From: Phaeospirillum tilakii
GTDB lineage: Bacteria > Pseudomonadota > Alphaproteobacteria > Rhodospirillales > Magnetospirillaceae
Length of the DNA: 64,000 bases
NCBI RefSeq assembly: GCF_042683125.1
Contig: NZ_JBHUIY010000007.1
Span: forward strand, 62,001-126,000
Direction: 5' to 3'
Shown: piece after piece, positions 44,029 through 53,255 of the stretch
How positions within the stretch are numbered: the stretch's first letter is position 1
Layout: the number at the start of each line of letters is the position of its first letter
The notes under the pieces: model-generated
Databases searched by the model: none
Told to the model about the DNA's origin: nothing
Seen by the model: the letters and a program-made list of their open reading frames with translations, nothing else
Translations under genes and position numbers: made by a program

Positions 44029-45501
44029 TCAGGCGATGCTGGCGGATTGGTCCCGGCCGCCGAAGCGTTCGGCGTACCACGCCGCCACCGCGCTCTCTAT
44101 ATACTCGAATGGGTGGCTGTCGATCGCTTCAATTCCGGCCTGGGCCAAATCCTGGCGGGGACAGCGCCCGATCTTGGCGACGAACACCGTGTCGATCCCG
44201 TCGAGCGCGGCCAGGATCGCCGGCATTTTTTCATCGTCGCCCTCACCTCCCTGGCAATAGGTGCCGGCCTTGCGCACGCCGCTGAAGCGGACCCCGCCGG
44301 CATCGACCGCATAGACGTGGAACTCGCGGGCATGGCCGAAATGCTGGTTGATCCGGCCGCCGCCCTTGGTGCAGACCGCCACCAGTCTGGCCGGGGCCTG
44401 GGGCGTCGCGGCGCGGGCGAGGCCGGCGCTGGCGCTGGCCACCGCGCGGGCATGGTCGGCGCGCTCGCGCTCGACCACCTCGCGATAGACCCGGCGCGGC
44501 TCGGGATCGACCACCGGCGCCTCGGGGAGCTTGTCGAGGGTGAATTCGGCCGACAGGTCTTCGCCCAGCATGCCGACCGCGTCGGCGCGGCACTGGCGAC
44601 AGTGGCGCATCAGATGGGCGCCGCCGCCCAGGCTGTCCTGCACCGCCTTGACCTCGGCCGGGGTCGGCCCGCGCACGCCGTCGAGGCCGAAGCGGGTGCC
44701 GTGGGCCGGGTCGGAGATCAGCGGCATCACGTTGTGGAGGAAGGCGCCGCGCGCCTTGATCGCCTGATTGACCGCGACCAGATGGGCGTCGTTGAGGCCG
44801 GGGATCAGCACCGAATTGACCTTGACCAGCACCCCCTTGGCGGTCAGGCGCTCCAGCCCCTCCATCTGGCGGTCGAGCAGGATCCGCGCCGCCTCGATCC
44901 CGGTGTGGCGCTTGCCCTTGAAATAGATCCAGGGGTAGATCCCGGCGGCGATCTCGGGATCGATCGCGTTGATGGTGATGGTGACGTGGTCGATGTTGTG
45001 GCGCGCCAGCTCGTCGACATGGTCGGGCAAGGCAAGGCCGTTGGTCGAGACGCAGAACTTGAGGTCGGGCAGCTTTTCGCCGACCAGACGGAAGGTCTCG
45101 AAGGTGCGGCGCCAGTCGAACAGCGCGTCGCCCGGCCCGGCGATCCCCAGCACCGACAATTGCGGGATCCGCGCCGCCACCGCCAGCACCTTGCGCGCCG
45201 CCTGCTCGGGGGTCAGCCGCTCGCTGGTGACGCCGGGGCGGGATTCGTTGGCGCAATCATATTTGCGGTTGCAGTAATTGCACTGGATGTTGCAGGCCGG
45301 CGCCACCGCCACATGCATGCGGGCGAAGTAATGGTGGGCCTCCTCGCTGAAGCAGGGATGGTCCTTGATCCGGTCCCACACCGCGTCGGGCACGTCGCCC
45401 TGGCCGGCCGGAGTCCGGCAGGACGAGGAGGAACAGCCCCCGGCGGGGGGAACCGGCAGGGACCGGGCAATGCTGCTCAGGGGGATCACGTTACCAGACA
45501 C
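44029..45501 (-). CDS. nifB: FeMo-cofactor biosynthesis radical SAM protein NifB
   Basis: It makes NifB-co, the 8Fe-9S-C precursor of the nitrogenase cofactor. The protein has 490 residues. Cys70, Cys74 and Cys77 (CNIQCNYC) bind the SAM cluster; NRKYDCANESRPGV, GIAGPGD and MPLISDPAHGTRFG follow. A C-terminal NifX-like domain (about 375-480, VAVCTKGGGRINQHFGHAREF) is fused, as in proteobacterial NifB. It is the first gene of an operon nifB-fdxN-nifZ-nifT-sir2-fesII. The promoter at 45541-45556 and the NifA site at 45602-45617 show NifA/sigma-54 control. Confidence 0.98.
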   Translation of the reverse strand: MSGNVIPLSSIARSLPVPPAGGCSSSSCRTPAGQGDVPDAVWDRIKDHPCFSEEAHHYFARMHVAVAPACNIQCNYCNRKYDCANESRPGVTSERLTPEQAARKVLAVAARIPQLSVLGIAGPGDALFDWRRTFETFRLVGEKLPDLKFCVSTNGLALPDHVDELARHNIDHVTITINAIDPEIAAGIYPWIYFKGKRHTGIEAARILLDRQMEGLERLTAKGVLVKVNSVLIPGLNDAHLVAVNQAIKARGAFLHNVMPLISDPAHGTRFGLDGVRGPTPAEVKAVQDSLGGGAHLMRHCRQCRADAVGMLGEDLSAEFTLDKLPEAPVVDPEPRRVYREVVERERADHARAVASASAGLARAATPQAPARLVAVCTKGGGRINQHFGHAREFHVYAVDAGGVRFSGVRKAGTYCQGGEGDDEKMPAILAALDGIDTVFVAKIGRCPRQDLAQAGIEAIDSHPFEYIESAVAAWYAERFGGRDQSASIA

Positions 45502-45540
45502 CGGCGGCCTCCTCGTCAGGGCTCGAACGCCGGGATATCA

Positions 45541-45556
45541 GCAAGGGGCGTGCCAA
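45541..45556 (-). promoter_or_regulatory. Sigma-54 promoter of nifB
   Basis: On the minus strand the site reads TTGGCACG-N4-TTGC followed by TGAT, a full match to the sigma-54 consensus (TGGCAC-N5-TTGCW). Its -12 element ends 39 bp before the nifB ATG, giving a leader of about 30 bases. Confidence 0.93.
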
Positions 45557-45601
45557 CTGCCAAAAGGCGCGGAAATGCTGGATTGGGCGGTTGGGGGCGC
45601 C

Positions 45602-45617
45602 TGTCGCGTCCCCGACA
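45602..45617. promoter_or_regulatory. NifA upstream activator sequence
   Basis: TGT-N10-ACA (TGTCGCGTCCCCGACA) lies about 60 bp upstream of the sigma-54 promoter, centred roughly 80 bp before the expected start of transcription. This is the usual spacing for NifA binding with DNA looping. Confidence 0.88.
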
Positions 45618-45669
45618 AGACGGTACAATCCGTCGCGGATGCGACATTCCCGGGCCGCAGGGCGGGGCG

Positions 45670-45711
45670 AAAAAAGACGCCGCCCGGGACGCGGTCGCGC
45701 CCCGGGCGGCG
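45670..45711 (-). terminator. Intrinsic terminator of the 45732 gene
   Basis: A stem CGCCGCCCGGG/CCCGGGCGGCG (45678-45688 with 45701-45711) is followed in the minus direction by TCTTTTTT. It insulates the nifB promoter from the upstream gene. Confidence 0.85.
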
Positions 45712-45731
45712 GGAACCCGGACGAACCGGCC

Positions 45732-46046
45732 TCAGGCGAACAGGTCGGTGCTGCCGTGAGGATTGTGGGATTGGTTCGAGGTCTGGCTGCCGTTGCTGCT
45801 GGCCGACGCGGCCTGGACGGCGTGCGCGGTCTGGGTGGGGGCGGCGGCGGGCGCGGTGATCCCGCCGGCGGCGGCGGCAACGCCCGAGCCGGCCAGGGCG
45901 GCGGGGTTTTCCCCGTTGCGCGCGGTCTGGACCTCGGCCGCGTTGTTGCACAGATAGCCGTTGACCATGATCGGGTAGAGGATCTGGGCCCCGAGGGAGG
46001 TCATCGTCGCCGGCGACGAGGAGGAGGAGAAATCGGAATCTGACAT
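45732..46046 (-). CDS. Small Ser/Ala-rich protein of unknown function
   Basis: A 104-residue protein: MSDSDFSSSSSPATMTSLGA, then a more conserved-looking QILYPIMVNGYLCNNAAEVQ, then a low-complexity Ala/Ser/Asn/Gln tail ending STDLFA. The ATG at 46046 has AAGGA upstream and a strong terminator follows, so it is a transcribed unit of its own. The central segment has a faint resemblance to RebB/killing-trait proteins of R-body loci, but this is not convincing. No signal peptide or transmembrane segment. Confidence 0.55.
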   Translation of the reverse strand: MSDSDFSSSSSPATMTSLGAQILYPIMVNGYLCNNAAEVQTARNGENPAALAGSGVAAAAGGITAPAAAPTQTAHAVQAASASSNGSQTSNQSHNPHGSTDLFA

Positions 46047-46279
46047 GGTTTCTTCCTTTCGAACTCGCTCTTCTACGAAGTGTCGAAAACCGATAGATTC
46101 GCTCCCGCGGCTGCGGGTGCGCATGGCTTGAACGGCGCGGGGGGCGATACCGGGCGGCTTTTGCGTACCGGATCGCAGACCGCGACGAAAAAAATACCGA
46201 AAGTGGCGTTGGCCGGCAGCCGATTCTTGACCCTGCCGCCGCGCTGCGGCATGGTCCGGCTCCAGGGCAAGGAACAGAG

Positions 46280-47008
46280 ATGAGCAACAACGAGCAGAGC
46301 GCGCGTCAGGCCAGTAGCATCACCGAGGACGCGGCGCCGTTTCAGCTCCGGGCCGCCTCCCTGACCCTGTTGACCTTGAAACTGGTCAATCCGGATGATC
46401 CGGATTTCTTTCCCAGGCTGGCGACGATGCTGTCGCTGGCCCCGGGTTTTTACCGTAATGCGCCGATCGTGCTCGACCTGTCCGGCACCGGGGTGCGGCC
46501 GCCGGTCGATCTGGCCGCGTTCTGCGCCCGGCTGGCCGAACTCGGCATCAACCCGGTCGGGGTCCAGCGCGCCAACGCGGCGTGGGAGCGCGCGGCGGTG
46601 GCGGCCGGACTGCCGTCCTTTCCCACCGGCCGCACCACCGAGGCCCAGCCGATCAGCAAGGAACCGGCCAAGGCCGCCAGCGGCGGCACCCGGATCATCG
46701 CCGAGCCGGTGCGGTCCGGCCGTCAGGTCTATGCCCACAAGGGCGACCTGATCGTGCTCGGCCCGGTCAGCCACGGCGCCGAGCTGCTGGCCGACGGCCA
46801 CATCCATGTCTATGGTCCGCTGCGCGGCCGCGCCCTGGCCGGGATGAGCGGCGACAAGGGGGCGCGGATCTTCTGCCGGGCGCTGGAGGCCGAGCTGGTC
46901 GCGGTGGCCGGCCTTTACATGGTCAACGAACAATTGGAGCCGGCTCTGCTCGGCAAGCCCGCCCAGGTCTGGTTCGACGGCGAGGCCATGGTGCAGCAGG
47001 GGCTGTAA
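46280..47008 (+). CDS. minC: Septum site-determining protein MinC
   Basis: A 242-residue inhibitor of FtsZ ring formation at the poles. The N-terminal domain (about 20-110) is the FtsZ-antagonist fold and the C-terminal beta-helix holds the family motifs DLIVLGPVSHGAELLADGHI HVYGPLRGRALAG and AELVAVAGLY. It is the first gene of minCDE, 22 bp before minD. Confidence 0.95.
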   Translation: MSNNEQSARQASSITEDAAPFQLRAASLTLLTLKLVNPDDPDFFPRLATMLSLAPGFYRNAPIVLDLSGTGVRPPVDLAAFCARLAELGINPVGVQRANAAWERAAVAAGLPSFPTGRTTEAQPISKEPAKAASGGTRIIAEPVRSGRQVYAHKGDLIVLGPVSHGAELLADGHIHVYGPLRGRALAGMSGDKGARIFCRALEAELVAVAGLYMVNEQLEPALLGKPAQVWFDGEAMVQQGL

Positions 47009-47030
47009 CCGTCTTTAGAGGGGAAATCCT

Positions 47031-47843
47031 TTGGCAAAAGTCATCGTCATCACCTCGGGCAAGGGCGGTGTCGGCAAGACCACCACGGCGGCGGCGCTGT
47101 CGGCCGGGCTGGCCCTGCGCGGGCACAAGACCGTCGTGATCGATTTCGACGTCGGCCTGCGCAATCTCGACCTGATCATGGGCTGCGAGCGCCGGGTGGT
47201 GTACGACTTCATCAACGTCATCAACGGCGACGCCAAGCTCAATCAGGCCCTGATCAAGGACAAGCGGCTCGACAATCTGTTCGTGCTGCCGACCTCGCAG
47301 ACCCGCGACAAGGACGCCCTGACCCAGGACGGGGTCGAGCGGGTGGTGGCCGAGCTGCGGCAGGATTTCGACTACATCGTCTGCGACAGCCCGGCCGGGA
47401 TCGAGCGCGGCGCCTATCTCGCGATGTATTTCGCCGACGAGGCGATCGTGGTGTCCAACCCCGAGGTGTCCTCGGTGCGCGACGCCGACCGGATGATCGG
47501 CCTGCTCGCCAGCAAGTCGCGCGTCGCCGAGGAGGGCGGCAGCCTGCCGCAGCGCCTGCTGCTGACCCGCTACGACGCCGAACGGGTCGAGAAGGGCGAG
47601 ATGCTGAAGGTCGAGGACGTCCAGGACATCCTGGCGGTGCCGCTGATCGGCATCGTGCCGGAATGCCCGTCGGTGCTCCAGGCCTCCAACATCGGCACCC
47701 CGGTGATCCTCGACGAGAAGTCCAATGCCGGCCGCGCCTATGCCGAGGCGGTGGGGCGGATGCTGGGCGACGACATTCCGGTCACCGTGCCGCGCGGCAC
47801 CAAGCGCGGCCTGATCGACCGTCTGCTGGGGAGGAGCGCATGA
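47031..47843 (+). CDS. minD: Septum site-determining ATPase MinD
   Basis: A 270-residue ParA/MinD ATPase that recruits MinC to the membrane. It has the deviant Walker A KGGVGKTT with the signature Lys, and IDFDVGLRNLDLIMG. The C-terminal amphipathic helix KRGLIDRLLG is the membrane-targeting sequence. The start is TTG 47031 with GAGGGG upstream, the only position that gives the normal MAKVIVITSGKGG N-terminus. Its stop overlaps the minE start (ATGA). Confidence 0.97.
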   Translation: MAKVIVITSGKGGVGKTTTAAALSAGLALRGHKTVVIDFDVGLRNLDLIMGCERRVVYDFINVINGDAKLNQALIKDKRLDNLFVLPTSQTRDKDALTQDGVERVVAELRQDFDYIVCDSPAGIERGAYLAMYFADEAIVVSNPEVSSVRDADRMIGLLASKSRVAEEGGSLPQRLLLTRYDAERVEKGEMLKVEDVQDILAVPLIGIVPECPSVLQASNIGTPVILDEKSNAGRAYAEAVGRMLGDDIPVTVPRGTKRGLIDRLLGRSA

Positions 47844-48109
47844 GTGTGCTCGGTCTGTTTACCCGGCGGCCCAAGCGGACCGCCGAAGCCGCCCGGGAAC
47901 GCCTGCAAATCCTGCTCGCCCACGAGCGGGCCGGGCTGTCGGGCGCCGATTTCCTGCCCCAGTTGCAGCGCGAGCTGATCGAGGTGATCCGCAAATACGT
48001 CTCGGTCGAGGAGGATCGCGTCCAGGTCCGGCTCGAACGCGAGCAGCATCTGTCGGTGCTTGAGGTCAACATCGAACTGCCCGCGCCGGGCGACGCCCGC
48101 CGCGCCTGA
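47840..48109 (+). CDS. minE: Cell division topological specificity factor MinE
   Basis: An 89-residue protein. The N-terminal part SVLGLFTRRPKRTAEAARERLQILL is the membrane-targeting and anti-MinCD region, and the C-terminal part carries topological specificity (KYVSVEEDRVQVRLERE). It drives the MinD oscillation. It overlaps minD by 4 bp. Confidence 0.97.
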   Translation: MSVLGLFTRRPKRTAEAARERLQILLAHERAGLSGADFLPQLQRELIEVIRKYVSVEEDRVQVRLEREQHLSVLEVNIELPAPGDARRA

Positions 48110-48123
48110 CCCCCGCCGAGGGG

Positions 48124-48221
48124 CGCCGCCTTCGGGCGGCGTCGCGGCGAAAAGCCGCCGCGAAACCCACACATCGAACCGACCAACGAAAAACCCCCGC
48201 GCCGAGGGGATGGCGCGGGGG
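48124..48221. terminator. Two hairpins after minE
   Basis: A 7-bp stem closed by a TTCG tetraloop (48124-48130 with 48135-48141) is followed by a 10-bp stem (48194-48203 with 48212-48221) that has A5 before it and TTCTCCTTT after it. The second should terminate transcription in both directions. Confidence 0.8.
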
Positions 48222-48632
48222 TTCTCCTTTGTCGCCCGGCGCGGGGTGGACACGCCGGAGGACGGGGGATGCGTGCGCTCCGGGGGGTGAGGCCGCATCG
48301 TCGGTCGAAGCCGGGCGGGGAGGGCCGCCCGGGCGGGACGCGAGGGGTCTGCCGGGTCGGGGGAACCGGCGACCGATCTTGCTGGGGGGATCATTGCCGC
48401 CGCTGGATTACCGCGCGATGTCTGTCGGGTGAGCCTTTTGTAATGTTGCGCCGCCATCGGCAATTTTCGGGCGAGATGTCGCTGTTGAACTGTCGCCCCC
48501 GCTTGGTTTATACCAAAAGGGATGTCCGCTAAGACCATAGTGGATTTACCCTAGTCCATCTTGACTGATCCTTTTGGTTGTGAGTGTGGAGCCGGGCGCG
48601 ATGGCCATGGCGAACACGCCAAGGAGAGGGAC
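48222..48632. other. Intergenic region upstream of the chemoreceptor
   Basis: No gene is convincing here. The last 200 bp become less GC-rich (TTTATACCAAAAGG, GGATTTACCC) and should hold the chemoreceptor promoter; I cannot assign a sigma factor. No tRNA or repeat of the dispersed family was seen. Confidence 0.35.
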
Positions 48633-50315
48633 ATGCTGGAGAACCTGCGGGTCTTTCACAAAATCCTGGTCATCGTCGGTCTGCTCGGGTTTGCCATGCT
48701 CGGGGTGGCGGCGGTCTCGATCGAATCCTTTGCCAGCCTCGACGGCAAGATGGATGCGGTGACGGAAAGCGGGCAGGCGGCGCTGCTGGCCTCCCGCCTC
48801 AACACCAACATCCAGGCGATGAACGCGGCGATGGCGGTGGCGCTGATCGAGCCCACCCCCGCCGCCTTGTCCGACGGCGAGGCCAAGGTGGCGGCCGAAC
48901 GCGAGCTGTTCCAGCAACGGCTGGCGGTGGTGCGGCGCGATGCCGCCGCCCATCCCCGCCGCCGGGCGATGGTCGAGGAGGTCGCCACGCGCGAGCAGGC
49001 GTTCGAGCAGGCGATCGCCGCCGCGTTCCAGGCGGGGCGCGCCGACGACATGGCGATTCTGCACCAGCAGGTCCGGGCCGCCGCCATCGCCGCCGCCGCC
49101 GGCCGCGAATCGGTGCGCGCCCTGTTCAAGCTGGAGGAGGAGCGCCTCGCCGCCGTCACCGCCGAGGCCGACGCGCTGGCGAGCCAGCGCATCAAGCTGC
49201 TGCTCGGCGGTTCGGCGCTGGCGCTGGTGCTGGCGGTGCTGATCAGCGGCTTCCTCGCCCGCAAGGGGGTGGTCGAACCGCTCCAGGGCTGCGTCGGCGC
49301 GGTCGAGGCGCTGGCCGAGGGCCGGCTTGACCGCGCCATCGTCGGGGCGGGGCGGCGCGACGAACTGGGCGAGGTCGCCGCCGCCCTGGTGGTGCTGCGC
49401 GATCGGCTGGCCGCCAACCGCGCGCTCGAGGCGGCGGCCAAGGCCGAGGCCGAGGCCAAGCTGCGCCGGGCCGAGCGGATGAACGAGATGGTCGCCGTGT
49501 TCGACCGCACCGCCAATTCGACCCTGGGCGAGGTCGCGGTGGCCTCCGACGCGATGGGCCAGACCTCGACCTCGCTGGAACGCGACGCCACCGAGACCGG
49601 CAGCCGGGCCCAGACCGTCGCCGCCGCCGCCCGCGAGGCCGCCACCAACGTCGAGACCGTCGCCGCCGCCGCCGAGGAACTGTCGAGTTCGATCGCCGAG
49701 ATCTCCCGGCAGGTGACCCAGTCGATCGAATCCTCGTCCCAGGCGGTGCGCGCCGCCGACCGGGCCGGCACCACCGTCGCCGCGCTGTCGCAGGCGGCCG
49801 GGGCGATCACCGCGGTGGTGCAGCTGATCACCGACATCGCCAGCCAGACCAACCTCTTGGCCTTGAACGCCACGATCGAGGCGGCGCGGGCGGGCGAGGC
49901 CGGCAAGGGGTTCGCGGTGGTGGCGGGCGAGGTCAAGAACCTCGCCAACCAGACCGCCCGCGCCACCGAGGACATCACCCGGCAGGTGGCGGCGGTGCAG
50001 ACCCAGACCGAGGAGGTGGTGCGGGCCCTGGCCGAGGTGGTGTCCTCGATTCGCGGCATGGAGCATGTCTCGGCCCAGATCGCCGCCGCGGTCGAGGAGC
50101 AGAACACCGCCACCCGCGAGATCGCCCGCAACATCGAGCAGGCGGCGGTCGGCACCGGCGAGGTGTCGGCCAACATCACCGGCATCCAGGCCGCCGCCGG
50201 CCGCAACGGCGCCGGCGCCTCGGACGTGCGCCAGTCGTCGGAGCGGCTGAGCCGGGGCGCCCAGACCCTGCGGGTGGCGATCGAGGATTTCCTCGGCGGA
50301 ATCCAGGCGCTGTGA
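48633..50315 (+). CDS. Methyl-accepting chemotaxis protein
   Basis: A 560-residue chemoreceptor. The first membrane segment (about 10-30) is followed by a helical periplasmic sensor (about 31-185), a second segment (KLLLGGSALALVLAVLISGF), HAMP (about 212-265) and a signalling domain with the conserved tip ITDIASQTNLLALNATIEAA RAGEAGKGFAVV near residue 405. The C-terminus ends IEDFLGGIQAL without a CheR-binding pentapeptide. The ligand is unknown. The ATG at 48633 follows AAGGAGAGG. No che genes are nearby. Confidence 0.92.
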   Translation: MLENLRVFHKILVIVGLLGFAMLGVAAVSIESFASLDGKMDAVTESGQAALLASRLNTNIQAMNAAMAVALIEPTPAALSDGEAKVAAERELFQQRLAVVRRDAAAHPRRRAMVEEVATREQAFEQAIAAAFQAGRADDMAILHQQVRAAAIAAAAGRESVRALFKLEEERLAAVTAEADALASQRIKLLLGGSALALVLAVLISGFLARKGVVEPLQGCVGAVEALAEGRLDRAIVGAGRRDELGEVAAALVVLRDRLAANRALEAAAKAEAEAKLRRAERMNEMVAVFDRTANSTLGEVAVASDAMGQTSTSLERDATETGSRAQTVAAAAREAATNVETVAAAAEELSSSIAEISRQVTQSIESSSQAVRAADRAGTTVAALSQAAGAITAVVQLITDIASQTNLLALNATIEAARAGEAGKGFAVVAGEVKNLANQTARATEDITRQVAAVQTQTEEVVRALAEVVSSIRGMEHVSAQIAAAVEEQNTATREIARNIEQAAVGTGEVSANITGIQAAAGRNGAGASDVRQSSERLSRGAQTLRVAIEDFLGGIQAL

Positions 50316-50324
50316 TCCCGGCGC

Positions 50325-50341
50325 GGGGGGCGTTGCCCCCC
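50325..50341 (+). terminator. Short hairpin after the chemoreceptor gene
   Basis: GGGGGGC-GTT-GCCCCCC starts ten bases after the stop. No T tract follows. Confidence 0.45.
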
Positions 50342-50525
50342 ATCGCGGGAGGGGGCCCCGCCGCCGCCGGTCGCTCCGGTCTTTACCGCGACGCGACTCT
50401 CGGCCGATAATGGCGGCCGATCGTCATGGGCGCGGCCCGGTTGCGCCGCAGCACGGAGAAGCGGGGATGGACGCTCGCCACAGCGGGGCGGATCCGATGC
50501 CATCCGGCGGCGGAGGCCGCTGCTG

Positions 50526-53249
50526 ATGCATCCCGAGCTGGCGCGGCAGTTGGCCGAGGCGTTCGGCTCCGACCCGGCGTCGATGCTCGACGCGCTGGCC
50601 GCTCTCGATCCCGCCGCGCTGCCGGCGCCGCTCGTTCCCCTTGTCGCCGGGCTGCCGGCCCTGCTCGACGCCGTCGAGGCCCGCTATCGCGCCGGGGAGC
50701 ACGACCGGGCCGGGGCCGTCGCCCTGCTTAACCGCAGCGTCGGCGAGATCCTCGCCGCCAACGGCCAGCAGGCCCCCGCCACCGCCGCGCTGGGGCTCGA
50801 GGACGTCAGCGGCGAGATCGCCCGGCTGGTGCGGGCGTTCAACGCGGTGCGCCGCGAGCTGGAACAGCAGAAATTCGCCCTCGACCAGCATGCCATCGTC
50901 AGCATCACCGACGCCGACGGCGTGATCGTCTATGCCAACCGGAAATTCTGCGAAATCAGCGGCTACCGCCCCGAGGAGCTGATCGGGCGCAACCACCGCA
51001 TCGTCAAATCGGGGCTGCATCCGCCCGAATTCTATGCCGGGATCTGGCGCACCATCACCGCCGGCCATGTCTGGCACGGCGAATTGTGCAACCGGGCCAA
51101 GGACGGCTCGCTGTCCTGGCTGGCGGCGACCATCGTCCCCAGCCTCGACGAAGCGGGGCGTCCCCGCCAGTTCGTCGCCATCCGCACCGACGTCACCGCC
51201 CGCAAGCACATGGAAAAGGCGATGGCCGAGGCGGTCGAGCGGGCCGAGGCCGCCAGCCAGGCCAAGAACGAGTTCCTGGCGACGATCAGCCACGAGATCC
51301 GCACCCCGATGAACGGCATCATCGGCATGACCAGCCTGCTGCTCGACACCGACCTCACCCCCGAGCAGCACCATTTCGCCGCCACCGCGCGCGCCTCGGC
51401 CGAGGCGCTGCTCGGGCTGCTCAACGACATCCTCGATTTCTCGAAGATGGAGGCCGGGCGGCTCGACCTTGAACACAGTCCGTTCGAGATCGCCCCGCTG
51501 ATCGAGGGGGTGGTCGACATCCTGGTGCCCCGGGTGCGGGTCAAGGGGCTGGAACTGACCTGCCGGGTCGGGGCGGAAACCGACGGGCTCTATCGCGGCG
51601 ATCCCGGCCGGCTGCGCCAGATCCTGCTCAACCTCGCCAGCAACGCGATCAAGTTCACCGATCACGGCGCGGTGGCGATCGAGGCCGGCTTCGACCCGGC
51701 GGCGGCGGAGCGGCCCCGGCTGCGGGTGACGGTGCGCGACACCGGCATCGGCATTCCCGCCACCGCCCACGCCCGGCTGTTCGGCATGTTTTCCCAGGCC
51801 GACGCCTCGATGGCGCGGCGCTATGGCGGCAGCGGCCTCGGGCTGGCGATCTGCCGGCGGCTGCTCGACCTGATGGGCGGCCAGATCGGCTTCGACAGCA
51901 CCGAGGGGGAGGGCAGCACCTTCTGGTTCACCGTGCCGCTCGAACGGGTGGCCCCGGCGGCGGGCGAGGCGCCGCCGCCGGGGCCGGCCGCGCCGCTGGC
52001 GGGGCTGCGCCTGCTGGTGATCGACGACCATCCCGCCAGCCGCGAGATCCTCGCCCGGCAGCTCGCCGGCTGGGGCATCGAGGTGGCCGAGGCCGCCGCC
52101 GCCGCCGCCGGGCTGGCCGCGATCCGCGCCGCGCCGGGGCAGGGGCGGCCGTTCGACGGCCTGATTCTCGACCATCTGATGCCGGGGATGACCGGGCTCG
52201 ACCTCGCGGCGGTGCTGCGGGCCGATCCGGCCACCACCACGCTGCCGATCCTGCTGGTTTCGTCCGGTGATCTCGCCGAGGTCCAGGATCTGGCCCGGGC
52301 GCTGCGGCTCGACCGGGTGCTGGCCAAGCCGGTGCGGCGGGCCGCCCTGCGCGACGCGCTGGCGGCGATGTTCGGCCGGGGCGGCGCTGCCGCCGCCACC
52401 CGGCCCGAGCCGCTCCCGCCGCCGCCGACGCGGCCGCTCAAGGTGCTGGTGGCCGAGGACAACGCGATCAACCAGCAGGTGGCGGTCGGCCTGCTCGCCA
52501 AGCTTGGCCACCGCGCCGACGTCGCCGACGATGGGGCCGAGGCGGTCGAGCGGGTGCGCCAGGGCGACTATGATCTGGTGCTGATGGACATGCAGATGCC
52601 CCGCTTCGACGGGTTGGCCGCCACCCGGCGGATCCGCACCCTGCCCGGGGCCCGGGCGGAGGTGGTGATCATCGCGATGACCGCCAACGCCACCGCCGGC
52701 GACCGCGCCGCCTGCCTCGCCGCCGGGATGAACGATTATCTCGCCAAGCCGATCGACCGCCACCGCCTGTCGCAGTTGCTCGACCGCTGGGCCGGCCGGC
52801 TGACGGCGGGGGAGCCGCCGCCGGCCGCCTCGCCGCCGGTCGATCCGGTCCTGCTGCCGCCGGTGGCCGACGAGGCGGTGCAGGGCGAACTGGTCCGCGC
52901 CCTCGGCCCCGAATCGGTCGGGCGGCTGTTCCGCGTCTTCCATGCCGGCCTCGCCGCGCGTGGCGAGGAGATCGCCCGGGCGGTGGCGGCCGGCGACGCC
53001 GTGCTGGTCGCCACCCTGGCCCATTCGCTGAAGGGGGCGGCGGCCAATCTCGGCTTCGTCCGGCTGGCCGAGGCGGCCGGGCGGCTCGAACAGGCCGGGC
53101 GCGATGGCGGCGGGCTGGCGCCGGCCGGGGCCGCTCTCGCCGCGGCGCTGCGGGTCACCGCCCGGCATGGCTCGGCCAGCGCCGAGGGATCTGACGCAAC
53201 AAGAGACGGCGGCGCGCCCGACGCGCCGCCGCCGGTCGGGCAGGGGTGA
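50526..53249 (+). CDS. Hybrid histidine kinase (PAS-HisKA-HATPase-REC-REC-HPt)
   Basis: A 907-residue cytoplasmic phosphorelay kinase without membrane spans. There is an N-terminal helical region (1-110), a PAS domain (about 115-230), HisKA with the phospho-His in TISHEIRTPMNG (about 256), and HATPase with NLASNAIKF and GSGLGLAICRR. REC1 starts near 496 (VIDDHPASR, Asp in LILDHLMPGM), REC2 near 639 (AEDNAINQQ, Asp in LMDMQMPRF), and an HPt with LAHSLKGAAANLG lies near 828. Both receivers keep the Asp. The gene for an HD-GYP response regulator begins six bases after the stop, so the HPt probably feeds that regulator. Confidence 0.93.
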   Translation: MHPELARQLAEAFGSDPASMLDALAALDPAALPAPLVPLVAGLPALLDAVEARYRAGEHDRAGAVALLNRSVGEILAANGQQAPATAALGLEDVSGEIARLVRAFNAVRRELEQQKFALDQHAIVSITDADGVIVYANRKFCEISGYRPEELIGRNHRIVKSGLHPPEFYAGIWRTITAGHVWHGELCNRAKDGSLSWLAATIVPSLDEAGRPRQFVAIRTDVTARKHMEKAMAEAVERAEAASQAKNEFLATISHEIRTPMNGIIGMTSLLLDTDLTPEQHHFAATARASAEALLGLLNDILDFSKMEAGRLDLEHSPFEIAPLIEGVVDILVPRVRVKGLELTCRVGAETDGLYRGDPGRLRQILLNLASNAIKFTDHGAVAIEAGFDPAAAERPRLRVTVRDTGIGIPATAHARLFGMFSQADASMARRYGGSGLGLAICRRLLDLMGGQIGFDSTEGEGSTFWFTVPLERVAPAAGEAPPPGPAAPLAGLRLLVIDDHPASREILARQLAGWGIEVAEAAAAAAGLAAIRAAPGQGRPFDGLILDHLMPGMTGLDLAAVLRADPATTTLPILLVSSGDLAEVQDLARALRLDRVLAKPVRRAALRDALAAMFGRGGAAAATRPEPLPPPPTRPLKVLVAEDNAINQQVAVGLLAKLGHRADVADDGAEAVERVRQGDYDLVLMDMQMPRFDGLAATRRIRTLPGARAEVVIIAMTANATAGDRAACLAAGMNDYLAKPIDRHRLSQLLDRWAGRLTAGEPPPAASPPVDPVLLPPVADEAVQGELVRALGPESVGRLFRVFHAGLAARGEEIARAVAAGDAVLVATLAHSLKGAAANLGFVRLAEAAGRLEQAGRDGGGLAPAGAALAAALRVTARHGSASAEGSDATRDGGAPDAPPPVGQG

Positions 53250-53255
53250 GGCAGC

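Noticed and set aside
48124..48221. Copy of the dispersed paired-hairpin repeat after minE
   Set aside because: The hairpins there have different sequences and no GCCCGC or GGGCC arms, so they were classed as ordinary terminators.
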